Below, piece after piece: positions 61,576-64,000 of a DNA stretch of 64,000 nt; the first letter of the stretch is position 1; the number at the start of each line of letters is the position of its first letter. The position numbers and the translations under genes were made by a program. The notes under the pieces are model-generated. The model saw nothing but the letters and a program-made list of their open reading frames with translations, was not told the origin of the DNA and ran no database searches. The DNA comes from Holophagales bacterium (GTDB lineage: Bacteria; Acidobacteriota; Thermoanaerobaculia; Multivoradales; Multivoraceae): contig VXZQ01000001.1 of NCBI GenBank assembly GCA_009845425.1, positions 506,363 to 570,362 on the forward strand, in the 5' to 3' direction.

Positions 61576-64000
61576 CAGGTCACCCGATCCGTCGGGTCCA
61601 GAACCCCGCCGGGCCGCTGCTCGTCGACCAGCAGCGCCCGGAACAGCGGCCGCGCCTCATGCAGCAGGCCCTCGAGCGCCGCTCGTCCGAAGTCCTGCGG
61701 ATCGTCCGTGCCCTCCGGCGCCTGCACGACGATCGAGCCGACGTCGATGCGGACGACCCGTGAACCGCCGCCCGTGCTGCGCACCCCCAACTCGCCGCGC
61801 GGCGTGCGGGTCAACGGCAGGATGGCCTCGAGGCCGGCTTCGCCGGCGACGCCACGGCGGCCGCCGCCATAGCTGAACTCCGTCCGGCGGTCGATGATGC
61901 CGCCGTACCGGAACGCTTGCGGCGGCTCAGCCGCGCGGATCGCGGCGATCTGGGCTGCACCGGCGGCGGCCACGGTGGCAGCCAGGATGAAGCTCAGCGG
62001 AGGGTCCTTCGCCAGCGCTCGCGTCACGCCTTCGGCCGTCGACACGATGGCCGTGGCCAGCGACGCCGCCTGCTGGAGGCGGAACGCCCGGCGCGACTGG
62101 GCGCCGAACTCCCCGAACGCACCGGTGATGTTGCGGAGCGACTCGCCGGCGAGACTGAAGCTGTCGACCAGCCTGTCCGTCGACGTCACGTTACTCGTCG
62201 TCACCGTCGCCACGTCGGCCATCGGCTTCAGCGAGGCCGCCGCGCGCTCGAGGATCGTCTGCTGGAGCCTGGCCTGCTGCTCCTGGATGAACACCAGGTC
62301 CTGCCGCGCCTCGGCCTCCGCGATCAGGCCGGCGATGACGTCGGGCTGCGCGGCGCCGTGCTCGCGGATGATCTCCAGAATCCGCTCTCGCTGCTCCAGC
62401 TCCCGATCGCGCTGTTCGTTCGAGGCGCTCAGCAGGGCGGTGTGCAGGTCGTTCTCCGCCCGGAGTTCGGCCAGCGCGACGACAGCCTCCCGCGTGGCGA
62501 TCGTCCCGTCCGCCCGCGCCTTCGCTTCCGCCGCCGCCGCTTCCCGGGCCGCCAGGGCCCGCAGCTGCTCGTCGCGCTTCGCCGCCGCCGAGGCGATCAG
62601 CGCGTCCGTCGACACGCCGGCGATGTCGGCGTACTCCCGGATCAGCCTCACCGAGTCCTCGTAGGCCGCCTGGATCTGCTCTTCGGCGCTCAGCAGCTGC
62701 CGCTGCAGCGCCAGGAACTCCCGGCCGCGACCGGTGCCCTCCTCAAGCTCCTCGTACCGCCGCGCGGTGGCGAGCGCGGCCTGAACGCCTGGCGCGTCGT
62801 CGGGAATGTCCAGGGGCGGAGACGGGCCGGGATCGTTGTTCCCGACCTGCACGAACCTGCGCTCGCGGCGCTGCTGGCGCCGGAGCCGATCGCCCTCCTC
62901 GAGCGCGCGCCGGTAGGAGGCGTACTCGCCAACGACCGGGCGGATCGCCGACAGGATCGCCGTCGACCAGCGCTGCCACGTCGACGCCTCCTCAGCGAGG
63001 GAGTCGGTGATGTTCTCGAGGTACTGCTGGGTGCCGCCGGAAATGCTGCCCGCGCCGCCGGGGTCGCCGCCGGCGAGCGCCAGGTCGATCTCCTGCCGCA
63101 GCAGCCGGAACTGCTCACCGACCGTCACCCTCATGCGCTGATACCTCGCGTCGACCGAGTCGCCGGCCGCGATCAGCGCCCGCGCCACCCGGTCGGCCGT
63201 CAGCTCGCCGTCCTCGGCCAGTTGACGGAGGTTGGCCCGGGTCACGTCCAGCGAGATCTGGCCCTCGCGGCGCAGCGCCTGGAAGCCCTCGATCAACGCG
63301 ATCGACAGGCCCGGCGCCTGCTCGAGCACCGAACGCAGCTCCTCGCCGCGCAGCTCGCCGCTGCCGATGCCCTGCAGCAGCTGGGTGACGGCGGCGTTGG
63401 CGCTGGGACCGTCGCCGCCGATCGCGGCGGACCGCCGGATGATCTCGATCAGCCGAACCCGCTCCGCTTCGGCGAGGCCGAGCTCCTTCGTCTCCAGGGT
63501 CAGCCGGCTGTACAGCGCCGCCGTGTCGGTCAACGCGCCGGCGTAGGGACCGCGCGAGATGTCGATCAGACCGCGACGGACCCGCGCCAGCTCCGCCTCG
63601 CTCTCGGTGACCAGGTTCAGGCTCGAGTTCAGCGTGATCAGAGCGTCCGAGGCCCTGAAATACGTGCCCACGGCCGCCCTGGTGGCCAGTACGCCGCCCG
63701 TGATGGCACCCAGGGCTCCCAGGCCCACCGGCAGCCCCAGACCCGCTGTCGCGGCGCCCAGGCGGTCCCGTATGGCGCGAGCGCGCTCCCTCTCGGCCCG
63801 AGCCGCTGCTCGAGCGGCACGGGTCGCCTCGCGCGTCCTGCGGGTTGCCTCCCGGTCCGCTCGAGTCCCGCGCCGCGTGGCGACCTCCCGGGAGCGGATC
63901 GCCGCCGCCGCCTGGTTCTGGCGGGCGGCCAGCGTGGCGGCCACGGTGCTCGCCTGCGCCGACGTCTGGTTCGACCGCCTGGTCGTCGACGTCAGCCGTT
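61575..64000 (-). CDS. Phage tail tape measure protein (5' end outside window)
   Basis: The frame runs from the window edge to a stop at 61575, at least 808 residues. A long helical N-terminal region (ANQAAAAIRSREVATRRG.., RAARAAARAERERARAIRDRL) is followed by the hydrophobic LGAATAGLGLPVGLGALGAITGGVLA. The tape_meas_nterm pattern (ALITLNSSLNLVTESEAELARVRRGLIDISRGPYAGALTDTAALYSRL, and GIGSGELRGEELRSVLEQAPGLSIALIEGFQ) is clear. A second hydrophobic segment (SFILAATVAAAGAAQIAAI) lies near the C-terminus. Typical of siphophages or relatives; length sets tail length. Confidence 0.92.
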   Translation of the reverse strand, partial: RLTSTTRRSNQTSAQASTVAATLAARQNQAAAAIRSREVATRRGTRADREATRRTREATRAARAAARAERERARAIRDRLGAATAGLGLPVGLGALGAITGGVLATRAAVGTYFRASDALITLNSSLNLVTESEAELARVRRGLIDISRGPYAGALTDTAALYSRLTLETKELGLAEAERVRLIEIIRRSAAIGGDGPSANAAVTQLLQGIGSGELRGEELRSVLEQAPGLSIALIEGFQALRREGQISLDVTRANLRQLAEDGELTADRVARALIAAGDSVDARYQRMRVTVGEQFRLLRQEIDLALAGGDPGGAGSISGGTQQYLENITDSLAEEASTWQRWSTAILSAIRPVVGEYASYRRALEEGDRLRRQQRRERRFVQVGNNDPGPSPPLDIPDDAPGVQAALATARRYEELEEGTGRGREFLALQRQLLSAEEQIQAAYEDSVRLIREYADIAGVSTDALIASAAAKRDEQLRALAAREAAAAEAKARADGTIATREAVVALAELRAENDLHTALLSASNEQRDRELEQRERILEIIREHGAAQPDVIAGLIAEAEARQDLVFIQEQQARLQQTILERAAASLKPMADVATVTTSNVTSTDRLVDSFSLAGESLRNITGAFGEFGAQSRRAFRLQQAASLATAIVSTAEGVTRALAKDPPLSFILAATVAAAGAAQIAAIRAAEPPQAFRYGGIIDRRTEFSYGGGRRGVAGEAGLEAILPLTRTPRGELGVRSTGGGSRVVRIDVGSIVVQAPEGTDDPQDFGRAALEGLLHEARPLFRALLVDEQRPGGVLDPTDRVT

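Overview
The window comes from a high-GC, Gram-negative-type bacterium: there are lipoprotein signal peptides with clear lipoboxes, periplasmic heme c proteins, tightly overlapping operons and a rich set of CoA-ester and amidohydrolase genes. Short palindromic repeats with the core GCCGGCCTTCTGGCCGGC lie between genes. I suspect an Acidobacteriota-like environmental lineage, but that is a guess from gene style; nothing here fixes the taxon.

Region 1 (1-29.3 kb) looks like stable chromosome. It carries a c-type-heme sugar dehydrogenase and two YtcJ-type amidohydrolases in one operon, a heme c/copper monooxygenase-like protein, and a branched-chain amino acid type ABC transporter (LivHMGF plus binding lipoprotein) co-transcribed with an AMP-forming acyl-CoA synthetase. 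Next come a probable UGA-decoding selenoprotein of the GrdB-related family with a SECIS-like hairpin, a succinate-semialdehyde-type dehydrogenase, an MmgE/PrpD plus acyl-CoA dehydrogenase unit, and a run of small enzymes. A four-gene MaoC/MaoC/CoA-transferase/CoA-lyase operon, a beta-lactamase-fold lipoprotein, a Phd/VapC toxin-antitoxin pair, a second heme c/copper monooxygenase and an NTF2-like protein follow. All eight copies of the repeat family seen in this window fall inside this region.

Region 2 (29.8-45.6 kb) is an accessory, decaying island. It has solitary or broken toxin-antitoxin genes, several single-base frameshifts, possible IS end repeats, small lineage-specific genes, and one intact ArsR / SRPBCC / haloalkane-dehalogenase-like operon (35.9-37.7 kb) with an intact enoyl-CoA hydratase (42.4 kb). 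Truncated, rearranged copies of these same genes are scattered at 37.9, 43.2, 44.5 and 45.3 kb.

Region 3 (45.7-51.1 kb) is a compact plus-strand operon: a CysH/DndC-like PP-loop protein with four candidate iron-sulfur cysteines, an IscS/DndA-like cysteine desulfurase, a GHKL ATPase, an unknown 283-aa protein and a short, probably truncated last frame. This is the best candidate for an undescribed system. Its parts suggest sulfur transfer onto a nucleic acid coupled to an Hsp90/MORC-type ATPase, but it is not a standard dnd or ssp cluster.

Region 4 (51.2-64 kb) holds a coiled-coil protein, an alkyltransferase-like (ATL) protein with PWHR in place of PCHR, and then the minus-strand tail module of a lambda-like siphophage (tape measure, M, L, K, I-J, and one unknown gene), running off the window end. 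Two tail genes are unusual fusions: I is fused to J, and L carries a large N-terminal array of PKD-like and fibronectin-III domains related to the array at the end of J. I saw no tRNA, rRNA, CRISPR array, integrase or complete insertion sequence.
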